Shown here: positions 16,041 through 23,567 of the stretch, piece after piece | Position numbering within the stretch: the stretch's first letter is position 1 | How the letters are laid out: each line of letters begins with the position of its first letter | Assembly (NCBI GenBank): GCA_002437725.1 | Contig: DJRF01000026.1 | Location: forward strand, 145,443 to 209,442 | From: Treponema sp. UBA6367 | GTDB lineage: Bacteria > Spirochaetota > Spirochaetia > Treponematales > Treponemataceae | Direction of reading: 5' to 3' | Length of the DNA stretch: 64,000 bases | The notes under the pieces: model-generated | The model's database searches: none | The model's input: the letters and a program-made list of their open reading frames with translations, nothing else | What the model was told of the DNA's origin: nothing | Made by a program: the position numbers and the translations under genes

Positions 16041-17026
16041 TATTTGTCACCTCCTTCTTCTTTTGAGCGGTCATATACAATACTTGGTTCTGCATCGTTT
16101 TCAACAAACGTAAGCATAGGCGGCTTTGTTTCCATGTCGCTACCGGCAGTGTATGGACCGTAAATTTCATTAATGTCCTTTACGAATTTTCTGTTAAGAA
16201 GATGCAAAGGAATGTGTTCTGGGCATACTCTAGAACATTCTCCGCAGTCTGTGCAACGACCAGCCACATGCCAAGCTCTTATTATGTGATACAAGCTTTC
16301 TTCAAAACTTGTCTGCGCAACTTTTTGCGAAGTGTAGAGTTTGTTGTTATCAAATACACATTTTTCGCAAGTACATGCAGGGCAAATATCTCGGCAGGCA
16401 TTGCATCTTATACATCTGCTGAATTCATTCTTCCAAAATTCGTAGCGTTCTTCTGTAGTCATTGATTCAAGTTTTGCAACTTCATCAAATCTCTTTGAAT
16501 CTAGAATATCGCCTTCTTCGCCAATGAGTTCATCATAAGTAATGTGCTTTTTGCTCTTGCAGTTTTCGCATCTTTCTGCAATTTTATTCGTTTCTGGATT
16601 TTTCATTCCATCGCACGGAATACCAATAACATATACATCGTCGCGAGTAATTCTGTTTTCTTTTAGAAGTTCTGTAAAGCTGTAGGTGTCGCAAGGTTTT
16701 AAGAATACAAGCACTGTTTCTGAAGGAATAGGGGCGCAAGGAGCATTAGGGTCTCTTTGTTTTGCCATTGTGTTATTCATTCTGGTTGTGCTTTTCTTAA
16801 TCTCAATTTCTCTTGTTATTTTTACAAGATACTTTGAAAGATTTGCTCCACAGTTTTCGTCATAAACAAAATTCTTTTCAAGGTCTTCTGCATTTTCAAA
16901 AACACTTGGAGTGACATCGTAATCAAAAAGACCTTTTCGCCAACCAATTACGCGTTGAACTTTTCCTTCTGAAAGGAGTTCTTTTGCACGTGATATAAGT
17001 TGAGATGTTATTTTGTTGTCTTGCAT
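16040..17026 (-). CDS. flxC: FlxC-like 4Fe-4S electron-transfer subunit
   Basis: The 328-residue product is a second member of the same beta-subunit family. It has the motifs CIRCNACRDICPACTCEKC and CTDCGECSRVCPEH, and an upstream FLKPCDTYSFTELL segment equivalent to the ACDAKSF part of its neighbour. It shows ligands for two [4Fe-4S] clusters plus extra cysteines. Its start, with GGAGG inside the upstream gene, overlaps flxD by 19 bases. It is predicted to lie in the cytosolic chain between FlxA and HdrA. Confidence 0.78.
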   Translation of the reverse strand: MQDNKITSQLISRAKELLSEGKVQRVIGWRKGLFDYDVTPSVFENAEDLEKNFVYDENCGANLSKYLVKITREIEIKKSTTRMNNTMAKQRDPNAPCAPIPSETVLVFLKPCDTYSFTELLKENRITRDDVYVIGIPCDGMKNPETNKIAERCENCKSKKHITYDELIGEEGDILDSKRFDEVAKLESMTTEERYEFWKNEFSRCIRCNACRDICPACTCEKCVFDNNKLYTSQKVAQTSFEESLYHIIRAWHVAGRCTDCGECSRVCPEHIPLHLLNRKFVKDINEIYGPYTAGSDMETKPPMLTFVENDAEPSIVYDRSKEEGGDK

Positions 17027-17469
17027 CTTACATCCTCCAGTTTTTTGTTTTCACCAAGTTCTGTAACTTTTGCAACAAAATCATTCATAATTCCTGCGAA
17101 TCGTACACCTTCCGCAGCAGAACACCATTCAACTCTTGTTCTTGCTTTTTCAATGCCAAGATAATCAAGCATACTAAAAAGAAGGGTCATTCTTCGGCGT
17201 GCAAAATAGTTTCCAGTAGAATAATGGCAGTCTCCAGGATGGCAACCGCACAAGATTACTCCGTCAGCACCGCGCTGAAAAGCTCTAAGTATAAACAAAG
17301 GGTTCAAACGGCAAGAACATGGAATGCGTATAATTTTAACATTTGCAGGATATTCAAGACGGTTGTTTCCAGCTAAATCTGCACCTGCATAGGAACACCA
17401 GTTACAGCAGAACGCTACAATTTTCGGAGTCCAACCAGGATTATTTGTTTTATTTTCACTCATAATCAT
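17008..17469 (-). CDS. flxD: FlxD/MvhD-like delta subunit
   Basis: The product of about 153 residues is an MvhD/FlpD-type iron-sulfur protein, which links the electron-input module to HdrA. Diagnostic motifs are FCCNWCSYAGADLAG, RIPCSCRLNP and GADGVILCGCHPGDCHY. I start at ATG 17469; ATG 17463 is equally possible and neither has a strong ribosome binding site. It lies directly after hdrA, as expected for a subunit that docks onto HdrA. Confidence 0.9.
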   Translation of the reverse strand: MIMSENKTNNPGWTPKIVAFCCNWCSYAGADLAGNNRLEYPANVKIIRIPCSCRLNPLFILRAFQRGADGVILCGCHPGDCHYSTGNYFARRRMTLLFSMLDYLGIEKARTRVEWCSAAEGVRFAGIMNDFVAKVTELGENKKLEDVRCKTTK

Positions 17470-17496
17470 TTTTTCTGTTATTAATAAAAACAAGTT

Positions 17497-19509
17497 TTAT
17501 AAAACAGAATCTACCTCCGCCAAAATTTGTTTGTTGCTGAATCCGTTAAGATCCATAGCTCCTGAAGGGCAGGCAACTGTACAAGCTCCACAACCTTGAC
17601 ACATAGCCGTATTAACTTGAGATATATGCCTTGTTATTGTAGTTCTGTTAGGTCCTCGGAAATCTTTATCTATATAAGAAATTGCGCCGTAAGGACATAC
17701 GTTTGCACACTGTCCGCAACCATTGCAAGCGTTTTCATCAGAATGCGCTGTGCAAGGATTGTTCTTAAGTTTGTCTTTTACAAGAAGACAGATTGCTTTT
17801 GCAGCGGCTCCAGAAGATTGAGCAACTGTTTCCGGAATATCTTTTGGACCTTGACAGCAACCTGCAAGAAAGATGCCGGCCGTAGGGCTTTCTACAGGAC
17901 GTAGTTTTGCATGAGCTTCAAGGAAGAAATCGTTGTTGTCCATTGAAGTTGTAAGCATTGTTGCAAGCGGACGAGCCGACTTGTCTGCCTCAATAGACGC
18001 GGCAAGAACGACCATATCAGCTTTTATGTGAACCTGTCTGTTCAAAATCAAATCAGACCCCTGAACATCAAGCGTTCCATCGGATTGAGGTGTTACTTTT
18101 CCTACTTGACCTTTGATATAATGAACACCATATTGTTCAACGGCGCGACGATAGAATTCATCAAAGTTTTTACCAGGAGTTCTTACGTCTATATAGAATA
18201 CATAGCAGTTTGTGTCTGGATAATGGTCTCGCGTAAGAATTGCGTGTTTTGCAGTATACATACAGCAAACCTTTGAGCAATATTCGTGGCCTTTTGTAGA
18301 ATCAGCTGAGCAGCGGCTGCCAACGCACTGAACAAATACAATTGTTTTTGGCTCTTTGCCGTCTGAAGGGCGAAGAAGATGACCATTTGTAGGACCAGAA
18401 GCATTGCAAAGTCGTTCAAATTCTAGTGAAGAAACAACATCTGGACTTTGAGAATAAGCGTATTCATCAAACTTCTTTAAATCTATAGGATTGTAACCAG
18501 TTGCAACTATGATTGCTCCGTATTGTTCTGTTAGAATTTCTTCCTGCTGCTTAAAATTAATAGCACCTGCCGCACAGGCTTTTTCGCAGAATCCGCAAAC
18601 GCCATCTTTGCCTTTTGCAAGAGCCTTCATGTGCAAACAATAAGTTGAATCAATTGCTGCAACTTTTGGAACGGCTTGAGCAAACGGAATGTTAATAGCT
18701 TTTTTGTTGTTTAAATTCAAATTAAAGTCGTTAGGAACTTTTGCATTTGGACATTTTTCAATACAAGCACCACAACCAGTACATTTAGTTTCATCAACGT
18801 ATCTTGGATGCCGCTTTATATCTATTGTAAAATTTCCAATGTATCCTTTTACGCCAACAACTTCGCTGTAAGAAAGAATTCTTATATTAGGATTCTGACT
18901 TACTTCAGTCATCTTTGGAGTTACTATACAAGAAGCACAGTCGAGAGTAGGGAACGTCTTATCGAGCATTGCCATTTTTCCACCAACTGTGGTTTTCTTT
19001 TCAACAATATCAACAGGGAAGCCTGCGTCTGCAATGTCAAGGGCAGCCGTAATACCTGCAATTCCTCCACCAATAACTAAAGCTCTTTTTGTAACCGGAG
19101 TTTCGCCTGGAATAAGAGGGGTATCAAGAATAGCTTTTGCAATTGCAGCTTTTCCTAAAGCAATCGCTTTTTCTGTTGCTTTTTCCATATCCTTAAGAAC
19201 CCAAGATGTCTGTTCTCGGATATTTGCTACTTCCACTTTATAAGGATTAAGACCAGCTCTTTCTGCGCATGCACGGAAAGTTTTTTCATGCATACGAGGA
19301 GAGCAAGAACAAAGAACAACACCTGTTAATTTGTCGTCCTTTATATGGTCCTCTATCATCTTTTGACCAGCAGAAGAACACATATAAGTATAATGAGTTG
19401 AATAAACAACACCATTAACTTTTCCAAGTTCTTCTGCAACTTTTTCTACATCAACTGTTCCGGCAATATTAGTACCGCAGTGACATACAAAAACACCAAT
19501 TCTTTCCAT
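17497..19509 (-). CDS. hdrA: HdrA-like flavin-bifurcating subunit
   Basis: The 670-residue product is a heterodisulfide reductase subunit A homologue. In HdrA the FAD splits electron pairs between ferredoxin and a high-potential acceptor. It opens with GVFVCHCGTNIAG, continues with VLCSCSPRMHEKTF and the FAD site GGGIAGITAALDIADAG, then KTFPTLDCASCIVTPKM. Ferredoxin-like [4Fe-4S] motifs occur in the middle (CTGCGACIEKCP) and near the end (CNGCGQCANVCP, CQGCGACTVACP). CVGSRC and YCSKVCC are family-typical. It lies between hdrC and flxD in one operon. Confidence 0.95.
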   Translation of the reverse strand: MERIGVFVCHCGTNIAGTVDVEKVAEELGKVNGVVYSTHYTYMCSSAGQKMIEDHIKDDKLTGVVLCSCSPRMHEKTFRACAERAGLNPYKVEVANIREQTSWVLKDMEKATEKAIALGKAAIAKAILDTPLIPGETPVTKRALVIGGGIAGITAALDIADAGFPVDIVEKKTTVGGKMAMLDKTFPTLDCASCIVTPKMTEVSQNPNIRILSYSEVVGVKGYIGNFTIDIKRHPRYVDETKCTGCGACIEKCPNAKVPNDFNLNLNNKKAINIPFAQAVPKVAAIDSTYCLHMKALAKGKDGVCGFCEKACAAGAINFKQQEEILTEQYGAIIVATGYNPIDLKKFDEYAYSQSPDVVSSLEFERLCNASGPTNGHLLRPSDGKEPKTIVFVQCVGSRCSADSTKGHEYCSKVCCMYTAKHAILTRDHYPDTNCYVFYIDVRTPGKNFDEFYRRAVEQYGVHYIKGQVGKVTPQSDGTLDVQGSDLILNRQVHIKADMVVLAASIEADKSARPLATMLTTSMDNNDFFLEAHAKLRPVESPTAGIFLAGCCQGPKDIPETVAQSSGAAAKAICLLVKDKLKNNPCTAHSDENACNGCGQCANVCPYGAISYIDKDFRGPNRTTITRHISQVNTAMCQGCGACTVACPSGAMDLNGFSNKQILAEVDSVL

Positions 19510-19521
19510 ATATATTCCCGT

Positions 19522-19917
19522 TTATTTCTTATATTTCCTAAAAGCACTTACAATAGCCTGTTGAGGCATATCTGCATCTAAGTGTTCTGGTACTTGCACA
19601 GGATCAAGGTGATAAGGACCTCGACGTTCTTCAACAACTTGACGAACAGCGTCTATCAGTTTTGCAGGTTCAACTTGTCTTGGACAACGTTCCAGACAAG
19701 CAAAACAACTTAGACAAGCATAGATAGATTTTGAGTTCAAAAGTTTTTCGATTTCCCCATTTTCTACCATCTGAACAAATTGATGTGGATGATATTCCAT
19801 TGCATCGTAGTTAGGACAAGTTCCAGAACATTTTCCACATACCATACATTTTTTAGGATTCACACCGCTTTTAAGAAGAATTTCTTCTTTTATGAGTTCA
19901 ATTTCAGAATCAAGCAT
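19522..19917 (-). CDS. hdrC: HdrC-like iron-sulfur subunit
   Basis: The 131-residue product is a compact ferredoxin-like HdrC, with CMVCGKCSGTCP and CLSCFACLERCP as two [4Fe-4S] motifs. It carries electrons from HdrA to HdrB. Its start overlaps the end of hdrB by 8 bases, so the pair is coupled. Thirteen bases separate it from hdrA. Confidence 0.92.
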   Translation of the reverse strand: MLDSEIELIKEEILLKSGVNPKKCMVCGKCSGTCPNYDAMEYHPHQFVQMVENGEIEKLLNSKSIYACLSCFACLERCPRQVEPAKLIDAVRQVVEERRGPYHLDPVQVPEHLDADMPQQAIVSAFRKYKK

Positions 19918-20701
19918 TCTTCACTCCCAAAGCTTCTGCAAGAAGTTCAGTAAAATAAATTACATCAAGCTTGCTTTCTGCTTTGTTTTTGATAAGATTA
20001 TATCTACACAGAGGACAACTTGTTACAAGGAAATCTGCTCCCATATCTTCAGCATTCGAAAGAATTGCCTTTGCACGGGTTTGTGGAATAGAAGGGTTTT
20101 CGAATTGAGTATATGCTCCGCAACATTCGTTTCTTTGAGCATAAATAACAGGAATTCCACCGATTGCCTTGATAAAATCTTCTAGAATTTGAGGATTTTC
20201 AGGATCATCAAACTGAAGAACTTTCCCAGGTCTAAGAAGAAGACAACCATAATAAGCACCTATTTTTTTTCCTGTAAAAGGATTTTTTACAGCGGCCTTT
20301 ACTTTGTCCCAACCAATTTCATCTCTGAGAACCTCAAGAAAATGAAGAACTTTTGTTTCTCCGTGGTATTCAATTTCATCTTGCTTAAGATAATTGTTTA
20401 CCTTGAGAATAATATTTTCATCATTTTGCATATCGTTGTTCACCTGTTTTAGAACATTGTAACAGGCGGAACAGAGCGTTACTAAAGAATTTCCCGAATC
20501 TCTTGCAGCAGCCAGTGCGCGAACAGAAGAAAGTTTTGACGCTACTTCATCTTTCGCTAGCGGATATACACCGCCGCAGCATTGCCATTCAGGGATTTCT
20601 TCCAGATTAAATCCCAAAGCACTAGCACTTGAAAGGGCATAATCGTTCAAGTCCTTTGCCTTGTTCTTTAATGTACAACCAGGAAAATATGAATAATTCA
20701 T
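19910..20701 (-). CDS. hdrB: HdrB-like subunit with CCG domains
   Basis: The 263-residue product has two CCG cysteine-rich domains, which in HdrB hold non-cubane [4Fe-4S] clusters at the disulfide-reducing site. The first runs from YFPGC (Cys9) through Cys41-Cys42 (WQCCGGVYP, exactly 31 residues later) to CSAC. The second runs from YYGC through ECCGAYTQ to CPLC. I start at ATG 20701 behind GGGAG. It is the first gene of the hdr-flx operon. No methanogen coenzymes are expected here, so the physiological disulfide or other acceptor is unknown. Confidence 0.93.
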   Translation of the reverse strand: MNYSYFPGCTLKNKAKDLNDYALSSASALGFNLEEIPEWQCCGGVYPLAKDEVASKLSSVRALAAARDSGNSLVTLCSACYNVLKQVNNDMQNDENIILKVNNYLKQDEIEYHGETKVLHFLEVLRDEIGWDKVKAAVKNPFTGKKIGAYYGCLLLRPGKVLQFDDPENPQILEDFIKAIGGIPVIYAQRNECCGAYTQFENPSIPQTRAKAILSNAEDMGADFLVTSCPLCRYNLIKNKAESKLDVIYFTELLAEALGVKNA

Positions 20702-20859
20702 ACTGTCTCCCATAAATAACTAAGATATCGACAAAAAGTCGAAATATACCAATATATTGTTGTTCAGTATAATGCAAACAGCAGTTTTTGGAAAGTAAAA
20801 AAACAGGGCTGTTATAAAAATAATAGCAAGGCATTTTTCTAAACAGTCCTAATTATATT
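20702..20859 (-). promoter_or_regulatory. hdr-flx operon leader and fumC/hdrB gap
   Basis: The gap separates two minus-strand genes. Next to hdrB there is an inverted repeat TCGAC-5-GTCGA (20728-20742) in the leader. The leader ends in TTTATGGGAG before the hdrB start, the same sequence found before mdh, metG, the 51116 gene and thrC. Towards fumC an imperfect long-loop stem AGGGCTGTT/AACAGTCCT with an A/T run (around 20795-20850) may terminate the fumC transcript. No confident -35/-10 pair was assigned. Confidence 0.35.
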
Positions 20860-22251
20860 TTATGCTTTTGGATAGGCCATTGCTTCAGGTTTGAACACTT
20901 CGTCAAACTTTTCTGCGGTAAGGAATCCTAGCCCTACACAAGCTTCTTTAAGACTGATGTTTTCATCATAAGCTTTATGGGCAGTTTTTGCGGCATTTTC
21001 ATATCCGATATAAGGATTTAATGCGGTTACAAGCATAAGAGAATTGTAAAGGTTGTGATGCATTTTATCTTTATTTGCAGTAATCCCTACAGCGCAGTTT
21101 TTATTAAAAGAAATCATGCTTTCTGCTAAAAGTCTGGCAGATTGAATGAAGTTGTACGCAATAACTGGCATAAATACATTAAGCTCAAAGTTGCCTTGGC
21201 TAGCTGCAAATCCGACAGCCGCATCGTTACCCATTACTTGAACGGCAACCATTGTAACAGCTTCGCACTGAGTAGGATTTACCTTTCCCGGCATAATAGA
21301 AGAGCCTGGCTCGTTTTCTGGAATATGAATTTCGCCAAGACCGTCGCGAGGACCAGAAGCAAGCCACCTTACATCGTTTGCGATTTTCATCATGTCGCAG
21401 GCAAGAGCTTTTATAGCTCCGTGAGCAAAAACTAATTCGTCTTTTGAAGTAAGCGCATGAAATTTATTTGGCGCGGTAATGAAATTCTTGCCAGTAAGTT
21501 CCGAAACTTTTTCTGCAACTTTTGTGTCAAATCCTTTTGGAGCATTAAGCCCCGTGCCGACAGCAGTTCCGCCAAGCGCAAGCTGTTTTAAGTAAGGCAA
21601 ACTTGATTCAAGCATTTCCTTGTCGCGCTCTAAAGAGGTTCTCCAGCCAGAAATTTCTTGGCTAAAGGAAATAGGAACAGCATCTTGGAGGTGGGTGCGT
21701 CCTGACTTTACAATTCCTTCGTTTTCTTTTTCAAGGCGTTTGAACGTTTCTACAAGTGTGTCGATTGCTGGAAAAAGTTTATCTTCTATTACACAAACAG
21801 CAGAAATATGCAGTGCAGTTGGAAAAGTATCGTTTGAAGACTGGCTCATGTTTATATCATCGTTAGGGTGGCATAGTTTTTTACCAGCAATTTCGTTTGC
21901 ACGATTTGCAATAACTTCGTTTGCATTCATGTTGCTTTGTGTTCCAGAACCAGTCTGCCAAACAACAAGAGGGAAGTGTTCATTCAATTTTCCAGAAATA
22001 ACTTCATCGCAAGCCTGGCTTATTGCTTTTAATTTTTCTTCCGTCATTTTCTCTGGCTTTAGACAATTATTTGCCATAGCAGCAGCCTTTTTTAAATAGC
22101 CAAAAGCTCTTGTAATTTCACGTGGCATTGTTTCAAGTCCAACGCCGATTTCAAAGTTTTCATGACTTCTTTCTGTCTGCGCTCCCCAGTATTTGTCTGC
22201 AGGAACTTTCATTTCGCCCATAGAATCGTGTTCTATTCTAAATTTTTCCAT
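20860..22251 (-). CDS. fumC: class II fumarate hydratase
   Basis: The 463-residue product interconverts malate and fumarate. The family signature GSSIMPGKVNP is present, as are SGSGTQSNMNANEV near residue 100 and TALNPYIGYENAAK near the C-terminus. The length is typical of FumC. I start at ATG 22251 behind GGAG. It lies between malate dehydrogenase and the hdr-flx-frd genes, so a role in the reductive path to succinate is likely. Aspartase shares the fold, but the motifs read as fumarase. Confidence 0.95.
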   Translation of the reverse strand: MEKFRIEHDSMGEMKVPADKYWGAQTERSHENFEIGVGLETMPREITRAFGYLKKAAAMANNCLKPEKMTEEKLKAISQACDEVISGKLNEHFPLVVWQTGSGTQSNMNANEVIANRANEIAGKKLCHPNDDINMSQSSNDTFPTALHISAVCVIEDKLFPAIDTLVETFKRLEKENEGIVKSGRTHLQDAVPISFSQEISGWRTSLERDKEMLESSLPYLKQLALGGTAVGTGLNAPKGFDTKVAEKVSELTGKNFITAPNKFHALTSKDELVFAHGAIKALACDMMKIANDVRWLASGPRDGLGEIHIPENEPGSSIMPGKVNPTQCEAVTMVAVQVMGNDAAVGFAASQGNFELNVFMPVIAYNFIQSARLLAESMISFNKNCAVGITANKDKMHHNLYNSLMLVTALNPYIGYENAAKTAHKAYDENISLKEACVGLGFLTAEKFDEVFKPEAMAYPKA

Positions 22252-22282
22252 AGTTTTACTCCAAAGAATATCAATTTGTCTG

Positions 22283-22330
22283 GTCAAGGTTCGCTTTCGC
22301 TCAAGACATTGACTCAGCCAAACCTTAAAT
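22283..22330 (-). repeat. partial palindromic leader module (fumC)
   Basis: Read towards fumC, this stretch begins GAGTCAATGTCTTGAGCG and continues to CCTTGACCAGAC. It closely resembles the module before metG (42525-42562), which reads GAGTCAAGGTCTTAAACG and later CCTTGACTAGAC. The flanking GTCAA/TTGAC arms can pair. It is taken as a degenerate member of the same leader family. Confidence 0.45.
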
Positions 22331-22361
22331 AAAAAAGGCTGCCCAAATAAAAAGACAGCCT
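22331..22361 (-). terminator. rho-independent terminator after mdh
   Basis: Arms AGGCTG (22336-22341) and CAGCCT (22356-22361) form a stem. On the minus strand it is followed by a T run (22336-22331). It lies about 25 bases beyond the mdh stop and before the fumC leader, so mdh is probably a separate transcript. Confidence 0.75.
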
Positions 22362-22383
22362 CTCATAAAATTTTTAGATTTAA

Positions 22384-23325
22384 TTAAAATGTTAACTGTT
22401 TGATAACATCTTTTAAGCAATTTGCGCTGTGCTGCAAAGCTGCTGTTTCTGCATCTGTAAGAGGAGCTGCAATTCTTCCTTTTATTCCATTGCAACCAAC
22501 AACTGCTGGAATGCTAAGACATACGTCGCTTATGCCATATTCGCCGTTGAGCATGGTAGAAATTGTAAGAACAGAATCAGTTTTGTAAGCAAGAGCTTCG
22601 CACAAAGTCGCTGTTGTAACACCAATAGCATAGTTTGTGCATTTTTTTGCATTAATTATAATGCCGCCTGATTTTCTGATATAATCTTCAACATCATTTT
22701 TGTTGAAATCTGGAAGTTTTTCGCCGTTATATGCCTTTGCATAGTTATCAACAGGAATAGAAGCGATATTTGCCAAAGACCAAGGCACAAAAGAAGAATC
22801 TCCGTGTTCTCCGAAAACGTAGCCGTGCACGTTTTCCTGCGCAACTTTGTAAGTTTCAGCGATTCTTGCGCGGAATCTTGCTGTGTCAAGCATAGTTCCT
22901 GTTCCAAAAATTCTATTTGCTGGAATTCCAGATGTTTTTACGAACTGATATGTAAGAATATCAACTGGGTTTGCAACAATTACATAAAGAGCATTTGGAC
23001 AAACTTTAGTAATTTCAGGAATTATTGATTTTGTTATATTTACATTTGTCTGTGCCAAATCAAGCCTAGACTGCCCAGGTTTTCTAGCCACTCCAGAAGT
23101 AAGAACAACAATGTCAGAGTCCTTTGCGTCATTGTAGTCTCCGTCATGGATATATACAGGTCCTATGAAAGGAGTTCCTTGACGAATATCCATAGCTTCG
23201 CCCATTGCCTTTTCTTTTGCAATGTCAACAAGAACGATTTCTGAAGCGAGCTGTTTGAGAGTTAATGCATAGGCGATTGTAGAGCCAACCTGACCTGCGC
23301 CGATAATTGTAATTTTATTTGACAT
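22384..23325 (-). CDS. mdh: malate dehydrogenase, LDH-like fold
   Basis: The 313-residue product is an NAD-dependent 2-hydroxyacid dehydrogenase of the LDH/MDH family. The nucleotide site GAGQVGS is at residues 9-15, with Asp34 favouring NAD. Catalytic Asp147 and Arg150 lie in LDTAR, and His174 in GEHGDS. In the substrate loop GVARKPGQSRLDL the specificity position holds Arg81, as in malate dehydrogenases; lactate dehydrogenases carry Gln there. I therefore call malate dehydrogenase although automated annotation might say L-lactate dehydrogenase. The neighbouring fumarase and fumarate reductase support this. Confidence 0.78.
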   Translation of the reverse strand: MSNKITIIGAGQVGSTIAYALTLKQLASEIVLVDIAKEKAMGEAMDIRQGTPFIGPVYIHDGDYNDAKDSDIVVLTSGVARKPGQSRLDLAQTNVNITKSIIPEITKVCPNALYVIVANPVDILTYQFVKTSGIPANRIFGTGTMLDTARFRARIAETYKVAQENVHGYVFGEHGDSSFVPWSLANIASIPVDNYAKAYNGEKLPDFNKNDVEDYIRKSGGIIINAKKCTNYAIGVTTATLCEALAYKTDSVLTISTMLNGEYGISDVCLSIPAVVGCNGIKGRIAAPLTDAETAALQHSANCLKDVIKQLTF

Positions 23326-23335
23326 ATTCTTCTGT

Positions 23336-23345
23336 CTCCCATAAA
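23336..23345 (-). promoter_or_regulatory. shared ATGGGAG ribosome-binding module of mdh
   Basis: On the minus strand the bases TTTTATGGGAG directly precede ACAGAAGAAT and the mdh start. The 11-mer ATGGGAGACAG also precedes hdrB. ATGGGAG alone also precedes metG, the 51116 gene and thrC, so the ribosome-binding region appears to be part of a recurring leader module. Confidence 0.45.
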
Positions 23346-23408
23346 AGTGTGATACTCAGTTCTTTATTAATATTTTATTATAAACCAATTTTTAGATTGT
23401 GAAAACAC

Positions 23409-23531
23409 CTAAATATAAAAAAACTCAAAGTTTAACCTAAATATCCCGAATGTCGAGTTTTTAGGAAAATGAACTTCGCTGAAAGCTTTTTTTTCTAACT
23501 GTCATAAAAAACTCGACATTTGGGCTAAATA
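23409..23531. repeat. inverted-repeat element with flanking CTAAATA repeats
   Basis: Between divergent mdh and the hydrogenase gene, arms AATGTCGAGTTTTT (23449-23462) and AAAAACTCGACATT (23507-23520) pair perfectly over 14 bases, with CCC/GGG outside. CTAAATA occurs at 23437-23443 and 23525-23531, close to the element's two ends, and again at 23409-23415. The layout resembles a short MITE-like element of about 80 bp with a 7-base direct repeat. It could also be a regulatory stem between two divergent promoters. Confidence 0.5.
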
Positions 23532-23567
23532 GTTTGAAGAAATGTGTGTTTTAAGATAAAATATTTT

